From Acinetobacter guerrae (GTDB taxonomy: Bacteria > Pseudomonadota > Gammaproteobacteria > Pseudomonadales > Moraxellaceae), in the NCBI RefSeq assembly GCF_009372255.1, contig NZ_LXGN01000007.1:106746-170745 (forward strand): 64,000 nucleotides of DNA, in the 5' to 3' direction. The notes beneath the pieces are model-generated. The model did not search any database, was not told where the DNA came from, and worked only from the letters and a program-made list of their open reading frames with translations. Positions 37,005 to 45,390 of this stretch are shown here, piece after piece. Position numbers and translations under genes: made by a program. Position 1 is the first letter of the stretch. Every line of letters begins with the position of its first letter.

Positions 37005-39080
37005 CTACGGGACTAACTTTGAAGGTTTAGTCGCAAATACATCATGCAACATTTGGGTATCAGGATGATCTTTAAAAGGATCATCTGGATAATATCCAAC
37101 GTGCATAGCACCCTGGCTGTACAGGGAACGAATCGTATCGACAAGCTCCTGCGATGGCACAGGTTGATTAGTACGCCAGTTAGTCGCCTGTAATTCAAAT
37201 ACAGTTTTCTTGATTCCGTTTGGATATTGTTTTACACGTTTTACAATATCCTGATAGAACTTGGTCGGATTCTCTGCTTGTTCCATGTAAGGCATGGCCA
37301 TAATTGCAGTAAAATCATAACGTTTTAGTGACTGCTCCAGAGACTGCGAATACCAGTTTTCTGCATAAGGAGATAAAGCAACTTGCGCGTACATATTGCG
37401 CGCAGTCAGTAAATAAGGCTGATAATAACGCACATCTGAAGCAAGCTTCATTGCAAAGTTATCAATCGTCTTGATTTTAAAATCAGTCCATTTAGATAAC
37501 AAAGCATCATCATTCCGAATTTTATCCAGATCAGTAGGCAGGCCTGCTTTTGCATAGGCTTTCAATGCATCTGGACTGGCATCTTCATAATCAGATAAAG
37601 TGGTATCATCATGGAATAGTATACCATCAAATGTGGAATATTTTGCCAAGTCGGTATAAATTCCTTCAATCACTTTACGTGCTTCTGGTGAATATGGGCT
37701 TAAACGAATGTATCCCATGTTCAAGTGGTCACTGTCTTTAGGCTGTTGGGTCACCACCAGTTTTTTAGATGCTAGATTATTTTTTGGCAATTCCCATGCC
37801 ATCAGAGGCATCCACGCATAAACACGGTTGACCGAAGTACGCGTCGAAATTTGCCAAGCTACGCGATTAAACAAATCGGCACGCATTGGAAGATAACGAT
37901 TTGGGAAATACACCATATCCGCAGAACCGTTGGCATCTGGGTCGGAAAAGGCCTGCAAATACACTGTATTTACGCCAGCAGCACGAATCCGATCAAGTAC
38001 ATGCCCCAGATTACGTTCAATCTGTGCTGGATCAGGATCATAAATATAATCTAGATCGATATGCATGATTTTTTGCGGACGGTTATTATCGTTCAAATTC
38101 ATTTGACGAGTTAAAATATCCTGCGCTAAGTCGTCGGTACTTTCACCTTTCATCACCAGAATACGACTTAAATGACCTAAAGATTTGGTCACATGATCAG
38201 GCCCATCATCAAGTGTAATGGTAATTGGCATACCGAGTTTTTTAGCAATACGCACAGTTTCCATATTATAGCGACCATATGGCCAAACCATCACACGTGG
38301 CGCACGAATGCCATTCGCCTTAAAGGTTTCGATATTTTTCTTTAAATCATCACTGATGCGTTTTTCATAAGCGCGATCAGACTCATAAGTTTTAGTTTTA
38401 TCATCATAAATACGCGTGGTTGCTGCGGGTTCAGAGTTACCTTGTGGGTTACCCGTTACACCATGATGCAAATCATAACTGTGGCTACCTATTTCGATTA
38501 AACCACTGTCCTGCATTTCTTTAATTTCTTTCCAACTTAATAATTTGCTGCGTTCAAGTTTTTCGTCACCGAATTGCACCATTTTATTAGGTTTAACTTC
38601 TAGCCATTTACCGACCACAGCCAATACAGCAGGTATTTTACGTGCTTTTAAAATCGGATATGCATATTGATAGAAAGATTGATAACCATCATCTACCGTT
38701 AGTAAAACTGGCTTTGGTGGTAATTTGAGTTTACCTTCGTTGGCTTTAATCAGTTGATCAACACTAATAAAGTGATAACCATTTTTAATAAGCCAATCTA
38801 GATGCAATTCAAAACGCTGCGGAGTTACAGCATAATCTGGAATAACAGCATCTTTAGATGTAATTTCGTGATAACCAATAATCGTTAAAGTCGACACATC
38901 AATCTGTGGCTCTTCTTCTGGTGCTTCGCCTGTATGAGGATCAGTCACAGCTGGTATCTCCGCTGCTGTAGGAAGATCAGTGGCTGCCGATGTTTCTGCA
39001 TGGGCATAACTTATTCCGATAGAACTGAACAGTAATGAAATGCTCAAAGTTAAAGTTTGCAAGGGAAAGCGTGTTGGCAT
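37005..39080 (-). CDS. pgaB: Poly-N-acetylglucosamine deacetylase/hydrolase PgaB
   Basis: A 691-residue exported protein (signal peptide 1-28, cleavage near AHA). The N-terminal polysaccharide deacetylase domain (about 60-320) has D130-D131 in LTVDDGYQ and the H200-x-x-x-x-H205 metal pair in GSHSYDLHH. The C-terminal half is the glycoside-hydrolase-like PNAG-binding domain (HIDLDYIYD, YAWMPLMAW, FDGILFHDD). It partly de-N-acetylates PNAG, which helps export. Unlike E. coli PgaB it shows no lipobox cysteine, so it is probably periplasmic rather than a lipoprotein. pgaA, normally the first gene of the operon, is absent upstream. Confidence 0.93.
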   Translation of the reverse strand: MPTRFPLQTLTLSISLLFSSIGISYAHAETSAATDLPTAAEIPAVTDPHTGEAPEEEPQIDVSTLTIIGYHEITSKDAVIPDYAVTPQRFELHLDWLIKNGYHFISVDQLIKANEGKLKLPPKPVLLTVDDGYQSFYQYAYPILKARKIPAVLAVVGKWLEVKPNKMVQFGDEKLERSKLLSWKEIKEMQDSGLIEIGSHSYDLHHGVTGNPQGNSEPAATTRIYDDKTKTYESDRAYEKRISDDLKKNIETFKANGIRAPRVMVWPYGRYNMETVRIAKKLGMPITITLDDGPDHVTKSLGHLSRILVMKGESTDDLAQDILTRQMNLNDNNRPQKIMHIDLDYIYDPDPAQIERNLGHVLDRIRAAGVNTVYLQAFSDPDANGSADMVYFPNRYLPMRADLFNRVAWQISTRTSVNRVYAWMPLMAWELPKNNLASKKLVVTQQPKDSDHLNMGYIRLSPYSPEARKVIEGIYTDLAKYSTFDGILFHDDTTLSDYEDASPDALKAYAKAGLPTDLDKIRNDDALLSKWTDFKIKTIDNFAMKLASDVRYYQPYLLTARNMYAQVALSPYAENWYSQSLEQSLKRYDFTAIMAMPYMEQAENPTKFYQDIVKRVKQYPNGIKKTVFELQATNWRTNQPVPSQELVDTIRSLYSQGAMHVGYYPDDPFKDHPDTQMLHDVFATKPSKLVP

Positions 39081-39464
39081 AGAAATATCATCTTTCAATT
39101 CGGGTTATTTTCTGAAGGTTTTGTCTCGTCGAAAATGTCTTTTCTACTGACCACAATCCATTGCTTTTGACAGAAATCCATCAGGCTTTTAACAGTGTCA
39201 GTTATACTAATCAAATCTGAAAAGAAACTTAAAATTTTTTGTAGGTTTTTCTTAACTTTACAGTCATATTTCAAAAATAAAAAACTCCTTTATATGAATA
39301 TTCAAACAATTGTTTTAGTACAAAAAATACTCAAAAAGAGTTGATTCGATTTATATTTTCGCATAAAAAAAGATGGCAAAAAAGCCACCTTTTTCATATG
39401 TAAATTACAATAAAGTCTAATGATTAAACTAAATTTTTCTTAAGAATGATTCATTATAAAATTT
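39081..39464. other. Region upstream of pgaB where pgaA would be expected
   Basis: 384 AT-rich bases with stops in all frames. I see no remnant of a pgaA porin. The region contains the pgaB promoter and the terminator of the gene at 39465-39857. Confidence 0.6.
39365..39396 (-). terminator. Terminator of the 130-residue protein gene
   Basis: AAAGATGGC / GCCACCTTT with one mismatch around AAAAAA, then a T-run on either strand. Confidence 0.7.
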
Positions 39465-39857
39465 TTAATACTCAATCGTGGCAAAATTAGGATTTTCAGC
39501 CATTTGCTCTAGATAGTAACGTTCTTTTTGATATAAATACTTATATAAACGATTAATCCAATGCCCACGGCGGAAGATTTTTATTTTTTTATTGACACCA
39601 TCATAATCCAATAAAGTGATCCGTTCAGCATCTTGTAATAATGTAATGCGATAATCAGCAGATTGATGCGGATGCATAGATAATGTCTCTTTAATCAATT
39701 CAACTTTATAGCCCTCGTCTAACCAATAATGCTTATCGAAATTGACCTTTTCTTGTACCCATAATCCTGAATACTCCTCTTGATTAGTATCAATCATAAA
39801 AAAATGATGCAATTCTTTTAAAAGCTCTGTGGCAGTTAAGTCTGTATAGTCATTCAT
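39465..39857 (-). CDS. Uncharacterised protein
   Basis: A 130-residue protein, rich in Tyr, Lys and Glu, with no signal peptide and no recognised motif. It looks like a folded alpha/beta protein (VELIKETLSMHPHQSADYRITLLQDAERITLLDYDG), ending in an aromatic tail. It is monocistronic, between pgaB and the FKBP gene. No function can be given. Confidence 0.6.
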   Translation of the reverse strand: MNDYTDLTATELLKELHHFFMIDTNQEEYSGLWVQEKVNFDKHYWLDEGYKVELIKETLSMHPHQSADYRITLLQDAERITLLDYDGVNKKIKIFRRGHWINRLYKYLYQKERYYLEQMAENPNFATIEY

Positions 39858-40317
39858 AGTCTTCGTCTCTTATTGTTGCTTTTATCTTGGTATTACAATA
39901 ACTCTAAGTCTATACACTTAGTTCTAAAATAGGTTTTGCCTATTGATCTAATTTTACATAAATAAAGGTCAATTAAATCACACAAAATTGTAGTAAATTT
40001 ATTGAAATATTCAATTTAAAATATAAAAAACGATGAAAAATACTTTTCTAAAATGTGATTCTCTTTTTGTTGATATTAATCAATATCGTGCTTAAAAAGA
40101 TCAATTAAATTTGATTCTGTAATGTAGATTTAAATGTCGCGGTTTTAACAAGATGAACAATACAAAAAATAGTGTCGTCTAAATGTCAAAAGTTATTTTT
40201 TAAGTAACAAATTCAACAATGATTCAAATAAAAAATCAAGAAAGCCTAACATCGCTTAAAACTACGCATCAAATCTTCAATATTATAAAAATTCGATGCG
40301 TAATCTCGTTTGATTGC
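39858..40317. other. Intergenic region, AT-rich
   Basis: 460 very AT-rich bases between the unknown gene and the FKBP gene. The only structure seen is an 8-bp inverted repeat TACGCATC / GATGCGTA (40263-40270 and 40295-40302), which may be a weak terminator of the FKBP gene. No gene is evident. Confidence 0.4.
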
Positions 40318-40659
40318 TCAATTGTCACGTGTTTTTACATCAAACAATTCAATCTCAAAAATCAGATTTGAGTTTGCAGGAATAATCTTACCCATTTTTC
40401 GTTCGCCATAAGCCAGATGCGAAGGAACGATTAATTTACGTTTTCCACCGACTTTCATTCCCATAATGCCCTGATCCCAACCTTTAATTACACGGCCAGT
40501 TCCAATGACACATTCAAAGTAATTCCCACGATCCAGCGAAGAATCAAATTTGGTTCCGTCTTCAAGCCAACCTGTATAATGAGTAGTAATTAAAGCACCT
40601 TTGACTGCTTCTTTCCCCTCGCCCACTTTTAGATCAATAATTTCAAGTTCTTTAGTCAT
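40318..40659 (-). CDS. FKBP-type peptidyl-prolyl cis-trans isomerase
   Basis: A 113-residue single-domain FKBP. The active-site elements are present: HYTGWLEDGTKFDSS, FECVIGTGRVIKGWDQGIMGMKVGGKRKLIVP and HLAYGE, then LIFEIELFDV. It isomerises Xaa-Pro bonds, probably in the cytoplasm since there is no signal peptide. It lies 30 bases downstream of the yaeQ gene. Confidence 0.93.
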   Translation of the reverse strand: MTKELEIIDLKVGEGKEAVKGALITTHYTGWLEDGTKFDSSLDRGNYFECVIGTGRVIKGWDQGIMGMKVGGKRKLIVPSHLAYGERKMGKIIPANSNLIFEIELFDVKTRDN

Positions 40660-40689
40660 GACAAATTCTCCAGTTCAAATCGCTTATTT

Positions 40690-41238
40690 TCAATAATGAG
40701 ATGCTAGACCTTGTAGTTGCGTCCACTGAATCACAACTTGCGTCTGATCACCAATAAGAGTCCACTCGCCATCCATAACATTTAGTTGAAGCTGCATGGT
40801 ACGTTGGCATAGTTGTTCAAGCTGTGCAGAACTATCCGCAGAAATTTGCCAAACTTCAACTTTCTCAAGGGTTTTTATTTTACTATTTCTTTTCCACCAA
40901 TCTTCTACTTGTGAGCCATAGGCAATGACTGCAACATGTTTACACCGTGCGGCTGCTTTTTTCACTTTATCTTCAGAAGGCAAGCCAACTTCAATCCACT
41001 GCTCAAGTTGACCTGTTAAATCTTTCTTCCATAAAGCTGGTTCATCGGTTTCAAATAGATCTTTGGTAAATTCAAGCTGTTCATCTGCATAACGCGCAAA
41101 AGCCACAATACGAACCATTAAACGCTCTAAGGTTTCAGATGGATGCAAAGCCAATGTAAGCTGATAATCACCATATTGATGCTGATCCATATCTGCAATA
41201 TTTAAATCTGCTTTATAAATCGTTGCTTTGAGCGCCAT
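40690..41238 (-). CDS. yaeQ: YaeQ-family protein
   Basis: A 182-residue protein of the YaeQ family, starting MALKATIYKADLNIADMD, with HPSETLERLMVRIVAFARYA and PSEDKVKKAAARCKHVAVIAYG. The fold is PD-(D/E)xK-nuclease-like, but the function is unclear. It was once proposed to affect transcription elongation. I chose ATG 41238 because the family begins MALK; the extension to 41253 is not conserved. It is divergent from dctA. Confidence 0.88.
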   Translation of the reverse strand: MALKATIYKADLNIADMDQHQYGDYQLTLALHPSETLERLMVRIVAFARYADEQLEFTKDLFETDEPALWKKDLTGQLEQWIEVGLPSEDKVKKAAARCKHVAVIAYGSQVEDWWKRNSKIKTLEKVEVWQISADSSAQLEQLCQRTMQLQLNVMDGEWTLIGDQTQVVIQWTQLQGLASHY

Positions 41239-41412
41239 AATGAAACTGTCCATTTTTGATGGGCGCTAGCATAACTGATTTTATAGCTCAGATTGAAGTC
41301 ATCGTATGGGTCTGTTCAAATTTCCAATCATTTATTATAGATATCACTTCGGTATTTTTTATTGCAAAACCTAAAACTGGCGAGCTTTTTGCACTGTTCG
41401 GAGGATTTCTCA

Positions 41413-41445
41413 ATGATGAACATGCAAGATGTGGCAAAAAATTAA
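41413..41445 (+). CDS. Possible 10-codon leader peptide overlapping the dctA start
   Basis: A short frame (MMNMQDVAKN) whose ATG at 41413 lies 7 bases after the strong Shine-Dalgarno GGAGGA (41400-41405). It ends at TAA 41443-41445, inside the first codons of dctA (start 41429, a different frame). dctA itself has no ribosome-binding site at good distance. This looks like translational coupling or a leader control. It is not a proven gene. Confidence 0.4.
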   Translation: MMNMQDVAKN

Positions 41446-42694
41446 ATCCAGTCTTTTTATTCAAGTCATTATCGCGTTAATTTTAGGTATCGTGATTGGC
41501 ATAAGTTTCCATGATTTCTCTTTAAATTTAAAACCGTTGGGTGATGGTTTTATTTCTCTGATAAAAATGCTCATCGCACCAATTGTATTTTGTGTAGTGG
41601 TATTGGGTATTTATGGTGCAAGTGATATCAAAAAAATGGGGAAAGTTGGTGCAAAAACCATTTTGTATTTTGAAATCGTCACTACTATCGCGCTAGTCTT
41701 GGGTATAGCAGTGGCTTATATATTCAAACCAGGCGTTGGAATGAATATTGATATCAGCACACTCGATAGCAAAGATCTCAGCACCTACACAGAACGTGCG
41801 CATGCCATCAGTTCTGGTTCAGATTTTATTTTGCATATTATTCCCAAAACATTATTTGGAGCATTTACAGATGGAGACATCCTACAAGTTTTATTAATTG
41901 CGATTTTATTTGGTATTAGCCTACTACTCATTCCCAAGCAGTTCTCAGCCATCGTCTGCCCAGCTATTGAAGCCTTTTCCGAGGTTTTGTTTAAGATGAT
42001 GGGACTGATTATTCGTCTTGCACCTTTAGGAGTTTTAGGCTCAGTTGCTTATACCACTGCAAAGTTCGGACTGGATTCGCTCATGCAACTGGGCTATCTG
42101 GTAATTTTGTTTTATCTCACTTGTATAATCTTTGTCGTGGGAATTTTAGGTTTTATTCTTAAATTAACGGGTTTGAATATTTTCAAATTTTTAAATTACT
42201 TTAAAGATGAATTATCTATTGTTCTCGGTACCGCTTCTTCTGATTCAGTTTTGCCACAAATCATGAAAAAGTTAAAAGCGCTTGGGATTAAAGACTCAAC
42301 AGTGGGTTTGGTCATTCCAACGGGTTATTCTTTTAATCTGGATGGATTTTCGATCTATTTAACATTAGGCGTTATCTTTATCGCACAAGCGTGTAATATC
42401 GATCTATCCATGCATAACCTACTTGCGATTTTGCTGGTTTCATTGGTCACATCTAAAGGCGCACATGGTATCCCGGGTTCAGCCTTAGTCATTTTAGCTG
42501 CAACTTTATCTGTGATTCCAAGTTTACCTGCGATTGGTCTAGTGCTTTTGCTCTCAGTAGATTGGTTTATTGGTATTGTACGCGCATGTACCAACCTAAT
42601 TGGCAACTGTGTCGCTACAGTGGTCATTGCCCATTGGGAAAAAGATATTGACCATGCAAAAGCCAAAGCAGTGCTGGATCAACAATCACATTAA
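41429..42694 (+). CDS. dctA: Dicarboxylate/amino acid:cation symporter, DctA/GltP family
   Basis: A 421-residue inner-membrane carrier. It shows the DAACS-family pattern: KPLGDGFISLIKMLIAPIVFCVVV (early), SELSIVLGTASSDSVLPQIM (the Ser-rich hairpin), VIPTGYSFNLDGFSIYLTLG, and the late VDWFIGIVRACTNLIGNCVATVVIA. It imports C4-dicarboxylates with protons or Na+. The start at 41429 aligns with the start of E. coli DctA-like proteins, which supports a short upstream overlapping frame rather than a frameshift. Regulation by a DctS/DctR system is not visible. Confidence 0.85.
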   Translation: MWQKIKSSLFIQVIIALILGIVIGISFHDFSLNLKPLGDGFISLIKMLIAPIVFCVVVLGIYGASDIKKMGKVGAKTILYFEIVTTIALVLGIAVAYIFKPGVGMNIDISTLDSKDLSTYTERAHAISSGSDFILHIIPKTLFGAFTDGDILQVLLIAILFGISLLLIPKQFSAIVCPAIEAFSEVLFKMMGLIIRLAPLGVLGSVAYTTAKFGLDSLMQLGYLVILFYLTCIIFVVGILGFILKLTGLNIFKFLNYFKDELSIVLGTASSDSVLPQIMKKLKALGIKDSTVGLVIPTGYSFNLDGFSIYLTLGVIFIAQACNIDLSMHNLLAILLVSLVTSKGAHGIPGSALVILAATLSVIPSLPAIGLVLLLSVDWFIGIVRACTNLIGNCVATVVIAHWEKDIDHAKAKAVLDQQSH

Positions 42695-42723
42695 TTAAAA
42701 TAAGCTCAGAATAGCCTTAAAAC

Positions 42724-42751
42724 AGGATAGAAACCTAATCAGGTTTCCATC
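42724..42751 (-). terminator. Terminator overlapping the COG0523 GTPase stop
   Basis: On the minus strand GGATGGAAACC pairs with GGTTTCTATCC around TGATTA, which contains the stop codon; TGTTTT follows. Confidence 0.75.
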
Positions 42752-43737
42752 CTAGCTGCTAGTAACTCAGTTTCAAGTTTGAGCCAGTTGTGTTCATGCT
42801 GACTAATCATTTCAATCCGATTATCAATATTTTCATCACCAGACTTATAATTAAATTGATGCGGATTGCAATTAAAATACATCCATCCTTGATTGGTATT
42901 AAAAATGGCTTTTATGCGTAACCAATCGTGCTGATCACATAACATATCTAACAATTGTTCAAAATTAAAAACCCAACGACGCGGGAACTTCCAGCCTGCA
43001 ACAATGTAACCTTGCGCATGCTCTACATAATGATAAGGCAACTCTTTAATTTCAGGTGTTGTTTCCTCTGTCGAGTGCTGTCTTTGTTGTATAAGTAAAG
43101 GTTGAATTTTACGTTCATGCGCGACATGTGCCAGATCAATCTGCTTTAACTCAAGCTCGCCATGCGCGACTTTTAACCAATTTTGTTGGTAAACCTCATA
43201 TTCTTGCTGAAGTTGCAACAATGCTTGATCATCTTCAAAGGTCATGACATCAACATGTGATATAACAACAATTTCAGCAGCCTTGATCTGATCTTCATAC
43301 AAATTTTGTTTTACCCAATCAGTTTGGTGCAAGCGACTACCATCGACGACTGTCACCAATGCCCGCATGTTCAGACTGCTTTGCCAGTGAGGTTCTGTCA
43401 ATTGTTCCATTAACTGTGCGGGATGTCCCAATCCTGTTGGTTCTATAAATAAACGATCAGGTTTCGATTCTGAAAGCAAACGAGCCAATGCAATATGCAA
43501 AGGTAATTGACTGCTACAGCACATGCATCCACCAAGCAGTTCTTTGATTTCAAAGCCTTGTTGCTGAGGTAAAAGCTGTTGATCAACGCCAATTTGACCA
43601 AACTCATTCATAAGGACTGCCCAAACTTCATGTTCAGGTTTTTGTTGAAGTAAATACTGCAACAATGTGGTTTTTCCCGCACCCAAAAAGCCTGAAATGA
43701 TATGTGTAGGAACACTTTTAGCATTAATGATTTTCAC
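42739..43737 (-). CDS. COG0523/CobW-family metallochaperone GTPase
   Basis: A 332-residue cytoplasmic G3E GTPase. The Walker A is GFLGAGKTT (16-24), and the family's metal-binding C-x-C-C is C71-M-C73-C74 in GGCMCCS. EPTGLGHP and the His-rich C-terminal domain follow. Such proteins deliver zinc or other metals to clients and are often Zur-regulated. I found no clear Zur operator upstream, so zinc starvation control is unproven. The gene stands alone between dctA and a secreted-protein gene. Confidence 0.9.
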   Translation of the reverse strand: MKIINAKSVPTHIISGFLGAGKTTLLQYLLQQKPEHEVWAVLMNEFGQIGVDQQLLPQQQGFEIKELLGGCMCCSSQLPLHIALARLLSESKPDRLFIEPTGLGHPAQLMEQLTEPHWQSSLNMRALVTVVDGSRLHQTDWVKQNLYEDQIKAAEIVVISHVDVMTFEDDQALLQLQQEYEVYQQNWLKVAHGELELKQIDLAHVAHERKIQPLLIQQRQHSTEETTPEIKELPYHYVEHAQGYIVAGWKFPRRWVFNFEQLLDMLCDQHDWLRIKAIFNTNQGWMYFNCNPHQFNYKSGDENIDNRIEMISQHEHNWLKLETELLAARMET

Positions 43738-44234
43738 GTTAAACTCAACTTATCAATCAAGGGAGCAAATAAAATTTATTCAATTTAATCTGGCAACTGA
43801 ATCTATCTTATTATGAAGTATTAAAATACACAGCCGCCCCATAAATAATTTTTAAAAAGTAAGGGTGTGATCAACAGCACATTTAATATTTAAAAAAACG
43901 CAAAAAAATTAAAATCAAATGGAATATCCAATCATAAAGACCTACGCTCTGCCGCTTTTATGTAAAACCAAGTAATTGTAGAGAGCATTTTTTAAGCACC
44001 ATGAAATAAATCCATACATTTTATATAGAATTAAATTAAGTGATTTTTACAATAAAAATACAGTTTATGATGAATTGTGTTTTTATGTAATCCAGTAGGT
44101 TACGCATTGTTTCATTGATTGCCGCTTGTCAACAGAGCTTCTAGCATGATGTTCAAGCAAAGTTATTTAGTCGCTTATTTTAAGTGATTCAATTTTGCTT
44201 TTAATTAATTTAAATTAAATAAAGGATGCCTCCA
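43738..44234. other. Intergenic region, AT-rich
   Basis: 497 AT-rich bases between divergent genes. I searched it for a Zur-type palindrome and for an RNA gene and found neither. The small secreted protein has AAAGGA at 44221-44226 as its ribosome-binding site. Confidence 0.4.
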
Positions 44235-44471
44235 ATGAAACTCGTTAAAATTTTACTTGCTTCGACATTTGCTTTAACTGCTGCAACGACTTTTGCTGCT
44301 AAAGCAGATCATGCAAAAGAACAGGAAAAAGTAGTGGTATCTACTCAGGAATCTCCTACTGCTGCTCCTGAATCTGCTGCTGGTCAACCAACCTCTGCAC
44401 AACCCACTTCTGAAAATGCAGCCGAAGCACAAGGACAGGGTCAACCTACACAACCATCTCCTGCTCAGTAA
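44235..44471 (+). CDS. Small secreted protein, Pro/Ala/Gln/Ser-rich
   Basis: A 78-residue protein from ATG 44235, which fits AAAGGA at 44221-44226; an ATG at 44226 overlaps that site. A typical signal peptide (about 1-22, AATTFAAKA) is followed by a low-complexity tail rich in Glu, Ala, Pro, Thr, Ser and Gln (PTSAQPTSENAAEAQ). This looks like a disordered periplasmic or secreted peptide. No family is recognised. Two perfect hairpins follow the gene. Confidence 0.6.
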   Translation: MKLVKILLASTFALTAATTFAAKADHAKEQEKVVVSTQESPTAAPESAAGQPTSAQPTSENAAEAQGQGQPTQPSPAQ

Positions 44472-44502
44472 TTGAAATTGTTTCTCTTAACAGCATTTAT
44501 TT

Positions 44503-44569
44503 TGGTTTAAATTTTCCCAGTTTAAACCAGCTCACAGAGGTTAAATCATTGCTGCGATTTAACCTCTGT
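44503..44569. terminator. Two successive perfect hairpins
   Basis: TGGTTTAAA / TTTAAACCA (44503-44529) and a 14-bp stem ACAGAGGTTAAATC / GATTTAACCTCTGT (44534-44569). They probably end the small secreted-protein transcript, although the T-run is poor. Confidence 0.6.
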
Positions 44570-44615
44570 CTTATTCAATATGAATTAATTTTTCTTATGT
44601 GTTTTTGCAAGTATT

Positions 44616-44661
44616 TTAACAATGTCAAAGATCATGACTTAACAATGTCAAAGATCATGAC
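44616..44661. repeat. Perfect 23-bp tandem duplication
   Basis: Two adjacent identical 23-base copies starting TTAACAATGTCAAAG and ending ATCATGAC (44616-44638 and 44639-44661). The second copy holds the stop codon and last codons of the HExxH-protein gene; the first lies beyond the stop, so the last coding bases have been duplicated downstream. Confidence 0.95.
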
Positions 44662-45124
44662 GGCTTGAATGAGGAAGAAAAGGAATACATTCTGCTAGAT
44701 CCTGACAGTTTTTTCCCGTATGCAAGCGAATAAAATAGTCTTGCACCATTTGGGCTTGCTGCTCGACACCATAATGGAAAAATTGCTTACCTTGCTCCAA
44801 TACATAACGATATTGCCGATCAAAAATCGCTTTACGAATTAGTTTGATTCCTTGTTGTACCTGCCAGACATGAACCAGTTCATGAATAAACCATGACTGC
44901 TTTAAAATTGTTTCCTGCGCAAAATCTTCACTCCAGTTAGCTAGATTAAAGTAAATATTTCCATTGGGGCTTATCGCAAAATGTTTTAAAACCATTCGAT
45001 GCGCTACAATCTGAATGCCTTCAAGTTGCAGTGATGTGCCAAATATACTGACCGCCAATTGCTTTTCGGCTTTGGTCAGTAAACGTTTCTTTAGCACTAA
45101 GTACTTGTTTAAACCGTATATCAT
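44648..45124 (-). CDS. Small HExxH-motif protein, putative metallopeptidase-like
   Basis: A 158-residue protein with a zinc-peptidase-like HELVH motif at 81-85 (FIHELVHVWQVQQG), preceded by ISPNGNIYFN. No further zinc ligand is certain. No signal peptide is seen. The family is uncertain; I recall similar proteins being annotated as Vgr-related, but nothing here shows a type VI link. ATG 45124 is preferred to an upstream in-frame TTG at 45139. Confidence 0.55.
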   Translation of the reverse strand: MIYGLNKYLVLKKRLLTKAEKQLAVSIFGTSLQLEGIQIVAHRMVLKHFAISPNGNIYFNLANWSEDFAQETILKQSWFIHELVHVWQVQQGIKLIRKAIFDRQYRYVLEQGKQFFHYGVEQQAQMVQDYFIRLHTGKNCQDLAECIPFLPHSSRHDL

Positions 45125-45390
45125 ATTATTTCTAAACAAATCATCTTGAGCTTAATATAATGCTATGATGAATTGCATAAAAAATGTCAATTTGTAAGTA
45201 TTCCATAATAATATGCAAAAACTTGTCATTTTTTACGCCGAAAAACATTGGATTGGTATATATTATCCACCTTGCGCTTTTACGTTATACGTTAACTTTA
45301 TTTTGTTACCTCATACACAGAGTTGAACAAAAAAAATGATAAATCAACATGTTGTGTATATCTATATATTTAATCTAGGATTAGGTTTGG

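Noticed and set aside
39081..39464. Remnant of pgaA upstream of pgaB
   Set aside because: Stops occur in all frames and nothing resembles a porin; the gene is absent here rather than broken.
40032..40094. 20-codon frame (MKNTFLKC...) in the AT-rich gap
   Set aside because: No ribosome-binding site, no conservation to judge by, and the gap is compositionally biased towards chance frames.
41413..42694. Frameshift at the start of dctA
   Set aside because: The encoded protein from 41429 aligns with the start of DctA-type proteins, so an overlapping leader is simpler than a sequencing or mutational shift.
43738..44234. Zur operator for the COG0523 GTPase
   Set aside because: I found no palindrome close to the zinc-uptake regulator consensus.
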